A stretch of 64,000 bases of DNA. Source: Luteolibacter sp. Y139. GTDB taxonomy: Bacteria; Verrucomicrobiota; Verrucomicrobiia; Verrucomicrobiales; Akkermansiaceae. The DNA lies in the NCBI RefSeq assembly GCF_038066715.1, contig NZ_JBBUKT010000001.1, positions 496,001 through 560,000 on the forward strand, given 5' to 3'. Numbering within the stretch: position 1 is the stretch's first letter; each line of letters begins with the position of its first letter. This document shows, one piece after another, positions 43,283 to 51,279 of the stretch. Below the pieces are notes generated by a model, which made no database searches, was not told where the DNA came from, and worked only from the letters and a program-made list of their open reading frames with translations. A program made the translations under genes and the position numbers.

Positions 43283-43316
43283 AACGGCCGCCGGCACCCC
43301 GGCGGCCGTTTGTTTT
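43283..43316 (+). terminator. Rho-independent terminator after cysJ
   Basis: AACGGCCGCCGG (43283-43294) and CCGGCGGCCGTT (43299-43310) form a perfect 12-bp stem with a 4-nt loop, followed by TGTTTTGG. It lies 32 nt after the cysJ stop. Confidence 0.82.
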
Positions 43317-43328
43317 GGTAAGCCAGCT

Positions 43329-43510
43329 CTCAAAAGCGCCAACGGCGCGCAATAAGGGGTGTCGACGTTCCGTCGACACGATGTGGAGCGCACGGTGTAG
43401 AGCGCGGACGTTGATTTCCCGTGGGCCAGAGGCCCTGCCCATACCAGCCTAGGCCGCAGGCCTAGGAACCTGCGTTCAGATGATGTTGGAGGGCTGAAGG
43501 CCCGATCCAT
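43329..43510. repeat. Palindromic repeat cluster between cysJ and holA
   Basis: Contains GGCGCC-type AAGCGCCAACGGCGC, the AAGGGGTGTCGACGTTCCGTCGAC unit (43354-43378) shared with 24401, GGGCCAGAGGCCC (about 43423), CCTAGGCCGCAGGCCTAGG (43450-43467) and GGGCTGAAGGCCC. Each is a short self-complementary run. No gene is seen in 43317-43548. Confidence 0.65.
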
Positions 43511-43548
43511 AGGCGGAACAAGCTCTTCAATGCTGCCTGCCTCTCCCC

Positions 43549-44655
43549 TCACCTCCTCTTCCCCGCCGCCGTCACCTCCGCCACCAACCGGTGCAACACC
43601 AACCGGTGATCCAATCCCGTCGTCACCAGCGACCGGTCCGCCTTCAGCGCCGACTCCATCGCCCCGCGCAGCCCATCCAAGGTAAACTGATCCGCCCCCC
43701 GCAAACACAGGAACAGCGGATACACATTCACCCCACCCGCCTTCTTCTGCGGCAGCCACAGCCGCTCCATCTCCGGCAGCCGATCGATCGCCGCCGCAAA
43801 GTCCTTGTAGTTCCGCGTCGGCAGCTTCTTGTCCGAAAGCACCTTCGCCATGAAAAGATTCCGCACCGTCGGAATGATCGAGGCCCGCATCAGCCCGATC
43901 GCATTCTCCCCGCGCTCCAGCTGCTGGTCGATCAACTCCAGCGCCCGCGCCGCATCCCCATTCTGCAGCGCATTCCCGATCTCGAAAACCACACCGGCCC
44001 GGCTCAGCGGCACCATCCGCCGCACATCATCCGTCGTCACTTCACGCCGCTCCGGCCCCAGATAAAGGTCGATCTTCTCCAGCTCGTTCCCGATCTGCCG
44101 CGTCGCCTCACCCGCGAGCATGATGAAGAGCTCCAGCGCATCGTCATGGAATTGCAACCCCAGCTCCTTCGCCTTCTTCTCCACCAGCGCGGCCACCTCG
44201 TCCTGCCACCCGTCCCGCGACGTATCGATCTTGTCGAACGCCTTCACCTGCGCCCCCTTCTCGAGGAACTTCCAGAACGCCCGCCGCTTGTCGATCCCCG
44301 TCGCGCTCATCAGGAACGTGATCCCCGGCGCCAGCCCACCCTCTAGGCAGCTCTTCAGCGATTCCACCCCGGACAGCGTCCGCTCGGAGCGCCCCGTCAC
44401 ATCATCCAGCAGGAAGCTCGCATTCTTCAGCCACACCACCTTCTCCCCGAAGAAGGGCAAGGTCTGCAGCGCCTCCACCACCGAACGGCAAATCTGGAAC
44501 GCCCCCTCGGAATTGTCCGCCGTCCCCTCGATCGTCTCGTGCGTGAAGCCATCGTCCACGCCGCCCGTCAGGTCACGGTGCAGCCGCAGGGCTTCCTCTT
44601 TCACGCGCCCGTCGTCGCTGCCGACGATGGCGAAGATGTTCGGCTTGGCGGCCAC
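43549..44655 (-). CDS. holA: DNA polymerase III subunit delta
   Basis: A 368-residue clamp-loader subunit (delta), which opens the beta clamp during replication. The N-terminal ATPase-like domain starts AAKPNIFAIVGSDDGRVKEEALR and has SVVEALQTLPFFGEKVVWLKN, the clamp-binding strand-helix region. The middle has LLAGEATRQIGNELEKIDLYL and the C-terminal part RNLFMAKVLSDKKLPTRNYKDF is as in HolA. Divergent at the sequence level but clear in pattern. I chose the GTG at 44655; the open frame upstream would run through the terminator of the EF-hand gene. It is a single gene on the minus strand. Confidence 0.88.
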   Translation of the reverse strand: MAAKPNIFAIVGSDDGRVKEEALRLHRDLTGGVDDGFTHETIEGTADNSEGAFQICRSVVEALQTLPFFGEKVVWLKNASFLLDDVTGRSERTLSGVESLKSCLEGGLAPGITFLMSATGIDKRRAFWKFLEKGAQVKAFDKIDTSRDGWQDEVAALVEKKAKELGLQFHDDALELFIMLAGEATRQIGNELEKIDLYLGPERREVTTDDVRRMVPLSRAGVVFEIGNALQNGDAARALELIDQQLERGENAIGLMRASIIPTVRNLFMAKVLSDKKLPTRNYKDFAAAIDRLPEMERLWLPQKKAGGVNVYPLFLCLRGADQFTLDGLRGAMESALKADRSLVTTGLDHRLVLHRLVAEVTAAGKRR

Positions 44656-44691
44656 GCCGGAGGTGTACGCGGCGGGCGCAGCAGCGGGAAA

Positions 44692-44728
44692 CAAAAAGTG
44701 CCCGGCCGAGGAGACAGCCGGGCACCTT
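44692..44728 (-). terminator. Rho-independent terminator after EF-hand copy A
   Basis: On the minus strand GTGCCCGGC (44725-44717) pairs with GCCGGGCAC (44706-44698), followed by TTTTTG. It lies 24 nt after the stop of the gene ending at 44752 and ends just before the holA start region. Confidence 0.85.
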
Positions 44729-44751
44729 TCCAAATTCAGTCAAACTATCGA

Positions 44752-45282
44752 TCAGTCAGCCAAGGCCACCTTCGCGATGCCCCACTCGAGCGGCGAGATG
44801 ATGCCATCGTCATTCTTGTCGAGCTTGTCGAAGGCCTTCGTGGTGCTGGCCGGGTTCGAAGGCGGATAGACACGGGTCGCGGCGAATTCCTCGAGGTCGA
44901 GGCCACCGCTCTCATTGTCATCAGCCGCCCAGAAGATCTCCGCATCGCTCGGCTTGATCGCACGACCGCCGTTGGCGTAGATGAAATCGTTGAGGAAGAT
45001 GCCGCGCTCGGCCGGAATGATCGCGCGCGCGGTCGCGGTCTTGATGTTGATGAAGCGGGCGAGCTCGTCGAAACGGATCTCGGTGATCACCGGGCGGGTG
45101 CTCGCACCGTAGGAATTGGAGAACTCTTCGAAGTCGAGGTAGTCGTTCCCGTCGAGGTTCGCCTCGTTGAAGAGCTGCGTGAAGACTTGGACCTTGGCTG
45201 CCGAAACCTTGCGCTCACCGGCGGTGGCGTTGGTTGCGAAAGCGGCGAGTACAAGTCCGAGGAGGATGGGGGTGGATTTCAT
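44752..45282 (-). CDS. Secreted EF-hand protein, triplet copy A
   Basis: A 176-residue exported protein (signal MKSTPILLGLVLAAFATNATA). Three EF-hand-like loops are seen: NLDGNDYLDFEE (first, with D in the usual Gly place), DDNESGGLDLEE and DKNDDGIISPLE. Between them lie conserved RPVITEIRFDELARFI and a variable segment (TATARAIIPAERG). Paralogues follow at 45392 and 46026 on the same strand with the same length and motif order. It is the last copy of the array in the direction of transcription and the only one with a strong terminator. Its own promoter is at 45292-45324. Confidence 0.85.
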   Translation of the reverse strand: MKSTPILLGLVLAAFATNATAGERKVSAAKVQVFTQLFNEANLDGNDYLDFEEFSNSYGASTRPVITEIRFDELARFINIKTATARAIIPAERGIFLNDFIYANGGRAIKPSDAEIFWAADDNESGGLDLEEFAATRVYPPSNPASTTKAFDKLDKNDDGIISPLEWGIAKVALAD

Positions 45283-45291
45283 AGTGCGAGC

Positions 45292-45324
45292 AAATTACGC
45301 ATCTACCACCCCCTGATTGTCAAC
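45292..45324 (-). promoter_or_regulatory. Promoter candidate of EF-hand copy A
   Basis: Minus-strand TTGACA (45324-45319) followed by ATCA and, about 20 nt downstream, CGTAATTTG. The same TTGACAATCA and CGTAATT blocks stand in front of all three EF-hand copies. The TTGACA block is a textbook -35 box, but the 20-nt spacing to TAATTT is longer than usual. Confidence 0.6.
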
Positions 45325-45391
45325 CGGACATGTTAGGATTGGACCGCTGCACGAAGGCCTGCTTCATGCAGCCGGCCCACTCCCGGGAATT

Positions 45392-45919
45392 CTACACCTT
45401 GATGTCGATGCCCCACTCGCTCGGCGAGATGATGCCATCGTCATTCTTGTCGATCTTCTCGAAGGCCTTGACGGTGCTCGCCGGATTCGAAGGCGGATAA
45501 ACGCGGGTCGCCGCGAATTCCTCGATGTCGAGGCCACCGCTTTCATTGTCGTCCGCCTCGAAGAAGATCTGGGTCTTGTTCGGCTTGATCGCACGGCCGC
45601 CGCTGGCTTCGATGAAGTCGTCCAGGAAGATGCCGCGCTCGGTGGGAGGAAGGATGATGATACCGCGCGTCGAGATGCCACTCTTGATGAAGCGGGACAT
45701 CTCGTCGAAACGGAACTCGGTGATCACCGGACGGGGGCTCGCACCGTAGGAGTTGGAGAACTCTTCGAAGTCGAGGTAGTTGTTACCGTCGGTATTCGCC
45801 TCGTTGAAGAGTTTCGTGAAGACTTGGATCTTCGCCGCAGAGATCTTTCTCTCACCGGCTTGGGCACCGGTGCTGAAAGCGGCAAATACAAGTCCGAGGA
45901 TAATGGGGGTGGATTTCAT
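45392..45919 (-). CDS. Secreted EF-hand protein, triplet copy B
   Basis: A 175-residue exported protein (signal MKSTPIILGLVFAAFSTGAQA) closely related to copies A and C. Loops: NTDGNNYLDFEE, DDNESGGLDIEE and DKNDDGIISPSE. The insert between first and second loops reads KSGISTRGIIILPPTERG, two residues longer than in A. Second-loop context FFEADDNESGG differs from FWAADDNESGG in A. It has its own copy of the conserved promoter (45931-45960). No clear terminator follows, so transcription may read into copy A. Confidence 0.85.
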   Translation of the reverse strand: MKSTPIILGLVFAAFSTGAQAGERKISAAKIQVFTKLFNEANTDGNNYLDFEEFSNSYGASPRPVITEFRFDEMSRFIKSGISTRGIIILPPTERGIFLDDFIEASGGRAIKPNKTQIFFEADDNESGGLDIEEFAATRVYPPSNPASTVKAFEKIDKNDDGIISPSEWGIDIKV

Positions 45920-45930
45920 AATGCGATTAA

Positions 45931-45960
45931 ATTACGCATCCACCACCCCCTGATTGTCAA
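45931..45960 (-). promoter_or_regulatory. Promoter candidate of EF-hand copy B
   Basis: Minus-strand TTGACA (45960-45955) with ATCAGGGGGTGG and GCGTAATTTA downstream, nearly identical to the region before copy A. The duplicated unit therefore includes the promoter. Confidence 0.6.
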
Positions 45961-46025
45961 CAGGCATGTTGGGATCGGACCGCTGCATGAAGGGCGACTT
46001 CACGCAGCGGCCCATCCCGGGAATC

Positions 46026-46559
46026 TCAGGGATCGAGGTTCTCGACGCCCCACTCGCTCGGCGAGATGATGCCATCGTCGTTCTTGTCGATCTTGTCGAA
46101 GGCCTTGGCCGTGCTCGCCGGGTTCGAAGGCGGATAGACGCGGGTCGCGGCGAATTCCTCGATGTCCAGGCCGTTGCTGTTGTTGTCATCGGCCGCCCAG
46201 AAGATCTCTTCATCGCTCGGCTTGATCGCGCGACCGCCGCTCGCGTAGATGAAGTCTTCGAGGAAGATGCCACGCTGGGTCGGAGGAATAACAATCCCAC
46301 CGCGCACGGTACCCACCTTGATGAAGCTGGCGAGTTCGTCGAAGCGGATCTCCGTGATCACGGGACGGGTGCTCGCACCGTAGGAGTTGGAGAACTCCTG
46401 AAAGTCGAGGTAATCGTTACCGTCGGTGTTTGCCTCGTTGAAGAGCTGCGTGAAGACTTGGACCTTGGCAGGCGAGATCTTCTTTTTCGGCCTGGCATCG
46501 GCGTTGGGAGCGAATGCGAGCAGGGCAAGCCCGAGGAGGAGGAAGGGGGTTGATTTCAT
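46026..46559 (-). CDS. Secreted EF-hand protein, triplet copy C
   Basis: A 177-residue exported protein (signal MKSTPFLLLGLALLAFAPNADA), first of the array. Loops: NTDGNDYLDFQE, DDNNSNGLDIEE (SNG in place of SGG) and DKNDDGIISPSE. The variable insert is VGTVRGGIVIPPTQRG. The start of the mature protein (RPKKKISPAKVQVFTQLFNEAN) is more basic than in A and B. It is closest to A in the first half and to B in the C-terminal loop, so the order of duplication is not obvious. Promoter at 46568-46598. Confidence 0.85.
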   Translation of the reverse strand: MKSTPFLLLGLALLAFAPNADARPKKKISPAKVQVFTQLFNEANTDGNDYLDFQEFSNSYGASTRPVITEIRFDELASFIKVGTVRGGIVIPPTQRGIFLEDFIYASGGRAIKPSDEEIFWAADDNNSNGLDIEEFAATRVYPPSNPASTAKAFDKIDKNDDGIISPSEWGVENLDP

Positions 46560-46567
46560 AGCGGGAG

Positions 46568-46598
46568 AATTACGATCCCTCCGTCACTTGATTGTCAA
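46568..46598 (-). promoter_or_regulatory. Promoter candidate of EF-hand copy C
   Basis: Minus-strand TTGACAATCA (46598 downward) and CGTAATTC (46575-46568). The spacer sequence differs from copies A and B while the two boxes are kept, which supports them as functional promoter elements. Confidence 0.6.
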
Positions 46599-46634
46599 CC
46601 GACATGTTAGACCGGCGAGCGACCTGAAAGGCCC

Positions 46635-47162
46635 TCACGCATCGGGCAGAAATCCCGGCGGCCTTGGCTTCTCCTCACCCGCCTTCTTGCGCTCGCGCGC
46701 CTCGCGGAAGAACCCCTGCACCAGCGCCAGACACTCGTCCCCCATCACACCGGAGACAACCTCGCAGCGGTGGTTCAGCGGCGGGCACGCATCCAGCAGA
46801 TTGATCCAGCCACCGGCCGCCCCGCCCTTCGGATCGGGACACCCGAAGACCACCCGCTCCGGCCGGCAATGAACGATCGCCCCCGCACACATCGGGCACG
46901 GTTCCTTGGTCACATACAGCGTGCACTTCTCCAGCCGCCAATCACCCAGCGTATTCTGCGCCGCCGTCAACGCCAGCATCTCCGCATGCGCCGTCGCATC
47001 GCGCAGCGTCTCCACCTGGTTCCACGCTCGCGACACGATCTTCCCCTCGCGCACGATCACACACCCGATCGGCACCTCCGTCGCCGCATACGCCTTCTTC
47101 GCCTCACGCAGCGCCTGCCCCATGAAATACTCGTCGCTGCCCAGATCGATGATCCCGCTCAC
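46635..47162 (-). CDS. tadA: tRNA-specific adenosine deaminase
   Basis: A 175-residue zinc deaminase that converts A34 to inosine in tRNA. The catalytic motif HAE is at 59-61 (ATAHAEMLAL), and the zinc motif PCPMC carries C89 and C92. The opening DEYFMGQALREAKKA and PIGCVIV are standard. The GTG at 47162 was selected because the family starts a few residues before DEYF. A longer frame runs into a palindromic repeat and is not credible. The C-terminal 30 residues (EKPRPPGFLPDA) extend past the usual end. It may also act on the AAG-anticodon tRNA-Leu at 58860-58944. Confidence 0.92.
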   Translation of the reverse strand: MSGIIDLGSDEYFMGQALREAKKAYAATEVPIGCVIVREGKIVSRAWNQVETLRDATAHAEMLALTAAQNTLGDWRLEKCTLYVTKEPCPMCAGAIVHCRPERVVFGCPDPKGGAAGGWINLLDACPPLNHRCEVVSGVMGDECLALVQGFFREARERKKAGEEKPRPPGFLPDA

Positions 47163-47225
47163 CCCCCAAGCAAAAAGGCCCACGCCAAAACTTCCAAGCG
47201 CCAACACCACGGCGTTCCCCCTCTT

Positions 47226-47258
47226 CGTAGCGGAACGACTGCGTCGTTCCGGCTGGGT
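47226..47258. repeat. Palindromic repeat, GTAGCGGAACG type
   Basis: GTAGCGGAACGACTGCGTCGTTCCGGC contains the inverted pair GGAACGACxGxGTCGTTCC. It matches 38294 (GTAGCGGAACGGCTGCGCCGTTCCGG) with compensating changes that keep the stem, a sign that the hairpin matters. Confidence 0.65.
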
Positions 47259-47300
47259 TCGGACCGCACCGGCAACAAATGCCAAGACCTCCCTGCAACC

Positions 47301-47780
47301 TCACCCCTGCCAAGTCTGATCAATAAACGAGATGATCGTCGGAATCGCCAAATCCAGCGTCTTCCCCGTCTCTTCATAGGCCTTCCTGCCCATCCCCAGC
47401 GGATCCGGCACATCCGCCGCCACCCCGCGACCGGGGATCTCCACGAATTCACAGACCAGGTAAAACTTGTCCGAGTACTCCGGGAAAAGGTTCTCCAGCG
47501 CCTCCAGATGCCCGGAAGTCATCGCGAACACATGCGTGGCACTCTCCAGCAGCTCCGGCGACACCGGCTGGCTGGAAAATCCATCGAGCTTCACCCCGCG
47601 ACCACCCAGGAACTTGATCGTCTCCGGATTCGGCTTGTCGCCCGGGTAGGCAGCCACCCCGGCCGAGGCCACCTCGAAATCATGGCGCTTTTCCACCGCC
47701 TTGCGGAACATGCCTTCGGCCATCGGGCTGCGGCAGGTATTTCCCGTGCAGACAAACAGGACCGATTTCGTGGCGGACAT
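47301..47780 (-). CDS. Low-molecular-weight phosphatase (YwlE-like)
   Basis: A 159-residue LMW-PTP-fold phosphatase. The P-loop is CTGNTCRSP at 11-19 with nucleophile C11, and the general acid lies in VPDPLG. The residue after the GN pair is Thr, as in arginine phosphatases of the YwlE group, where tyrosine-specific enzymes mostly have Ile or Leu. Its target is not known, and no McsB-type arginine kinase is seen here. The ATG at 47780 gives MSATKSVLFVCTGN, the standard start. It diverges from the beta-helix protein gene across 134 nt. Confidence 0.88.
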   Translation of the reverse strand: MSATKSVLFVCTGNTCRSPMAEGMFRKAVEKRHDFEVASAGVAAYPGDKPNPETIKFLGGRGVKLDGFSSQPVSPELLESATHVFAMTSGHLEALENLFPEYSDKFYLVCEFVEIPGRGVAADVPDPLGMGRKAYEETGKTLDLAIPTIISFIDQTWQG

Positions 47781-47914
47781 CGCGCGAACCCTGCCGCTTC
47801 GGCAGCGTCCGGTCAAGGCGGGCGCATCAGGGTAACGATGCCTGCCACACTGTTAGTCGTTTTCCCGGAAAGCGCCTTCCCCCACCGGCGCGGGACTGCT
47901 ACAGCGCTCGCGGC

Positions 47915-50449
47915 ATGACCTTGGAGGAAGCACGGCGCACACTCGGACTCTCCGCAACCGAAGACGTGAAGAACCGCCTCGGGGAATTCATCGCCGCCCG
48001 CGAGCGCATCGCCGAGATGGTCCGCGCCGCGCCGAATGAAACCCTCGCCCTCCGCTTCCAGGACGGCTTGATCGAGTTCGACAAGGCCCTCGCCGCCCTC
48101 CGCGAGGAATCCGAAAAAGAGCCTGAGGAAGTCGTCCGCGCCCGCGAATGGATGGCCGCAGCCCGCGGCTCACAACCCGCACCCGCGCCAACAACTGGGA
48201 GCGCCTCCACTGGGAGCGCGGAATTCATTCCGCCCGAACCTATCAAACCCGCCGCCTCCACCGGCGACTCCCCATCCGCCCCGCCCCCAGCTACAGCCAC
48301 TCTGCCCCCTCCGGCCACAATCGCCGCTCCCATCACCCCTCCACCCGTTCCTGATACGCCTGCCGCCACAGCGCCAACACCCGCTCCAGCCCCAGCGCCC
48401 GCATCGGAAACTCCGACCACGTCTCCCACCCCGGCACCTCCGCCCGTGCCCGCGCCTATAGCGGCAACGCCACCACCACCGTCCCCAGCGCCTTCGACAG
48501 ATCTACCTCCAGTGGCAGAGGCACCAGCCCCGGCACCCCAGCCAGTACCCGCTCAAGTAGCGACAACGCCGCCACCACCATCCCCCGCGCCTCCGACAGA
48601 TCTACCTCAAGTAGCAGAGGCACCAGCTCCCGCCCCCGAACCTCCGTCGGTGCCCGCGCCAGTAGCGGTAACGCCTCCGCCCGCCACCCCGCCCGCCACT
48701 ACCCCGGCGACGGCACCGATCGCACCGGAAGGCTCCACACCACCCCTTCCCCCAGCCCCCGTCGCGGAATTGCCCGAAGAAGACGAAGACGAATTCTCCG
48801 ACGAACCACCCAAGCGCGGCATCGCCGGCCGCATCGCCGCGATCTTCCTGATCCTGCTCGTCGCAGCCGCCGGTGGCGGAGCGTTCTATTTCAAAACGAT
48901 CGCGGATCAGAACCTCCGCACCAATGAACGCCTCACCTTCCTCGAGCGCCTCGGCGCCATGATGGTCGAGGCCCGCCGCTGGCCCGAAGCCACCGCCGCC
49001 TACAACGAATACGACCAGCTCCGCCCCCACACCAAGACCGTCGAAATCGGCCGCCGCAGCATCGAGGCCGGCATGGAGGAAGAGCAGCGCCAATTCGTTG
49101 GCTACTGGTCCGGCGAAGCCATCGCCGCCTTCGAGCTCGGCCGCCTGGAAGACGCCATCGGCTCCGCCCGCAAGGTCCTGGACAAGTATCCGGAGCAGAA
49201 GGAAATGGCCGACCTGCTCGAGAAAGCCGAGCAAGCACGCACCGCCCAGGCACGCGAGGCCCTCCTCACCGCCACCACCGCCGCCATCCAGAAGCGCCGC
49301 TGGGAAGAGGCCGAGTACAAGGCGAAACAGCTCGCCGATTCATTCCCCGGCGACCCCCAGGCCAAGACCCTCCTCGCCGAAATCACCGAGGGCCGCGACA
49401 AGGACGCCAAGGACCACCAGCGCGCCCGCCAGCTCTTCGATGCCGCCAAGCAGCGCGACACCGGTGCCTTCGACCGCAGCGCCTACGAGTGGCTCCGCGA
49501 GGCCGCCGCCCTCTCGCCGGACGATGCCGAGATCGCCGCGCTCTACCAAAAGATCGCCTCCTACACCCGCACCATCCACGTCCCCGCGGATTTCCCCAAG
49601 CTCGCCGATGCCATCGCCTCCGCCCGCGATCGCGACCGCATTACCATCGCCGAGGGCACCTTCGTCGGCCCCGTCATCATCGATAAGGCGATCAGCTTCG
49701 AAGGCGCAGGCCGCGACAAGACCTACATCGAGGTCGAGGCCGGCGAAAGCACCGCCGCCACCTTCGGCCCCCATGCCGGCGGCACCCGCGTCAGTGGCAT
49801 CACCTTCCGCCATCGCGGCTTCGAGGCCGGCAAGGACCGCTTCTCCGCCCTCCTCGTCCGCGGCGCGGAAATCAACTTCAGCGATTGCCGCGCTGCCGAT
49901 GCCGCCGGCCACGGCCTCGCCGTCGTCGAGGCCGGCCGCGCCATCGCCGTCCGCTGCCTCTTTGAAAACAATGGCTGGGATGGCGTCGCCGTCCGCGGTC
50001 CCGGCAGCCGCATCGAATTCACCGAGTGCGAGGCCACCGGCAATTTCGGCCACGGCTTCGACCTCTGGGACGGCGGCTCCGGCGCCATCCACCAGAGCGT
50101 TGCCCGCGACAACAGCGGCAATGGCATCGTCGTCGGCACCACCGCCGACAACATCGTCGTCGGCAACTGCGACCTCCGCGCCAACCGCCAATTCGGCATC
50201 GTCGTCGCCAACGCCGCCTCCGGCCGCGTCCACGCCAACCACTGCCGCGAAAACCTCCTCGGTGGCATGGCCGTCCGCACCTCCGCCGCCCGCCTCATCT
50301 TCGAGAACAACGTCCTCGAAAAAAACCTCGGCCCCGGCCTCGCCCTCGAAAAAGGCCTCGACCCCAAGGTCTTCTCCACCAACACCGCCACCGGCAACGC
50401 CAACGGCCAGAACATCCTCCCCAACGGCGACTTCTCCAACGCCGACTGA
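47915..50449 (+). CDS. Membrane-anchored parallel beta-helix protein with proline-rich stalk
   Basis: An 844-residue protein. Residues 1-70 (MTLEEARRTLGLSATEDVKNRLGEFIAARERIAEMV) resemble a J-domain-like helical bundle but lack HPD. About 80-300 is Pro/Ala/Thr-rich, with two tandem repeats around TPPPPSPAPSTDLPPVAEAP. A single TM (RIAAIFLILLVAAAGGGAFYF) is at about 303-325, so the N-terminal part should be cytoplasmic. Next come TPR-like helices (370-520) and, from about 555, a right-handed parallel beta-helix of NosD/pectate-lyase type (repeats such as GNGIVVGTTADNIVVGNCDL). Within the stalk, 48203-48228 encodes a palindromic repeat also found in non-coding DNA at 54190. Function unknown. 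Confidence 0.82.
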   Translation: MTLEEARRTLGLSATEDVKNRLGEFIAARERIAEMVRAAPNETLALRFQDGLIEFDKALAALREESEKEPEEVVRAREWMAAARGSQPAPAPTTGSASTGSAEFIPPEPIKPAASTGDSPSAPPPATATLPPPATIAAPITPPPVPDTPAATAPTPAPAPAPASETPTTSPTPAPPPVPAPIAATPPPPSPAPSTDLPPVAEAPAPAPQPVPAQVATTPPPPSPAPPTDLPQVAEAPAPAPEPPSVPAPVAVTPPPATPPATTPATAPIAPEGSTPPLPPAPVAELPEEDEDEFSDEPPKRGIAGRIAAIFLILLVAAAGGGAFYFKTIADQNLRTNERLTFLERLGAMMVEARRWPEATAAYNEYDQLRPHTKTVEIGRRSIEAGMEEEQRQFVGYWSGEAIAAFELGRLEDAIGSARKVLDKYPEQKEMADLLEKAEQARTAQAREALLTATTAAIQKRRWEEAEYKAKQLADSFPGDPQAKTLLAEITEGRDKDAKDHQRARQLFDAAKQRDTGAFDRSAYEWLREAAALSPDDAEIAALYQKIASYTRTIHVPADFPKLADAIASARDRDRITIAEGTFVGPVIIDKAISFEGAGRDKTYIEVEAGESTAATFGPHAGGTRVSGITFRHRGFEAGKDRFSALLVRGAEINFSDCRAADAAGHGLAVVEAGRAIAVRCLFENNGWDGVAVRGPGSRIEFTECEATGNFGHGFDLWDGGSGAIHQSVARDNSGNGIVVGTTADNIVVGNCDLRANRQFGIVVANAASGRVHANHCRENLLGGMAVRTSAARLIFENNVLEKNLGPGLALEKGLDPKVFSTNTATGNANGQNILPNGDFSNAD
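48203..48228. repeat. Palindromic repeat inside the beta-helix gene
   Basis: GGGAGCGCCTCCACTGGGAGCGCGGAATTCATTCCGCC includes the palindrome GCGGAAT-TC-ATTCCGC. The same ACTGGGAGCGCGGAAT...ATTCCG sequence lies in the non-coding gap at 54190-54212. In the gene it encodes SASTGSAEFIPP within the Pro-rich stalk. Confidence 0.6.
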
Positions 50450-50481
50450 GTAACTCCGGAGGCATCCGGTGACCTTCTCCC

Positions 50482-50565
50482 GGTCGCGTAGCGACCAAGG
50501 ACGGTAGCCATGGACTTCAGTCCATGGTCCCCAAACCTCCAAAGCATCTCGTCGCGTAGCGACGA
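50482..50565. repeat. Palindromic repeats after the beta-helix gene
   Basis: GGTCGCGTAGCGACC (50482-50496), CCATGGACTTCAGTCCATGG (50508-50527) and TCGTCGCGTAGCGACGA (50549-50565) follow the stop codon. Two share the GTCGCGTAGCGAC core. They occupy the 207-nt gap before the next gene and could work as terminators, although T-runs are missing. Confidence 0.6.
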
Positions 50566-50656
50566 AGGAACCCTACCATTGCGGACTCGATTCGATTCCC
50601 ATTGCCCCACCCGTTCCCTCGCAGGCAAGGTATAGCCTTACAGCCTTTCCTTCCCC

Positions 50657-51220
50657 GTGAAATCCATCCTTCATGTACTGCTGTGCTTGTCATTCCTCGC
50701 CCCTCTGCGTGCCGAGGACGAGATGAAGAAGTGGATCGCGAATCTCGAAAAAAACGCGGCACAAATGGAAGAGATGGCCACCGACGACGGCACCATCGAA
50801 ATCCTGTCCCTCTATCCATCGCAGCTCTCCAAGCCGCCCGTCGACGAGGACAAGAAAAACCCGGAAACGAAGGAACCGCCCAAGTTTCATTCTTATCCCG
50901 TCCTGAACCGCGCTCAGGTCACCGATCCCAAGGTGAAAAAGGAGCTACTCACGGAACTCGCTAAGTCCATTCGAGCAAGCATTCCCACAGACGGAGGCAT
51001 CACGGTCAGCGGTTGCTTCAATCCGCGACACGGCATCATCTACGCCAAGGGCGAGAAGAAGGTGGAACTCCTCATCTGCTTCGAATGTGACAAGGTTGAG
51101 TGCCATGACTCAGACCAAGAGAAGCCCCGAGGATTCACGATTCAATCCTCGGCCGGGCCTGAGCTTTTCAACGCCTTTCTCGACAAGCAACACGTCAATC
51201 GGGACGTGCCGGAGAAATGA
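50657..51220 (+). CDS. Hypothetical secreted protein
   Basis: A 187-residue protein with GTG start and signal peptide (MKSILHVLLCLSFLAPLRA). The mature part is charged, with DEDKKNPETKEPPKFHSYPVLNR, a GCFNPRHGIIYAKG segment with conserved-looking His, and a FECDKVECHD cluster of Cys residues. No family recognised. Codon use is more relaxed than in the core genes. It precedes the purC relic and the AT-rich stretch and so may belong to the same accessory insertion. Confidence 0.65.
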   Translation: MKSILHVLLCLSFLAPLRAEDEMKKWIANLEKNAAQMEEMATDDGTIEILSLYPSQLSKPPVDEDKKNPETKEPPKFHSYPVLNRAQVTDPKVKKELLTELAKSIRASIPTDGGITVSGCFNPRHGIIYAKGEKKVELLICFECDKVECHDSDQEKPRGFTIQSSAGPELFNAFLDKQHVNRDVPEK

Positions 51221-51279
51221 TTGAAGGAAAAAATCTCGGCACCCTTCCCCCAGATTTTCTCAAAACCGCGGACCACCCA

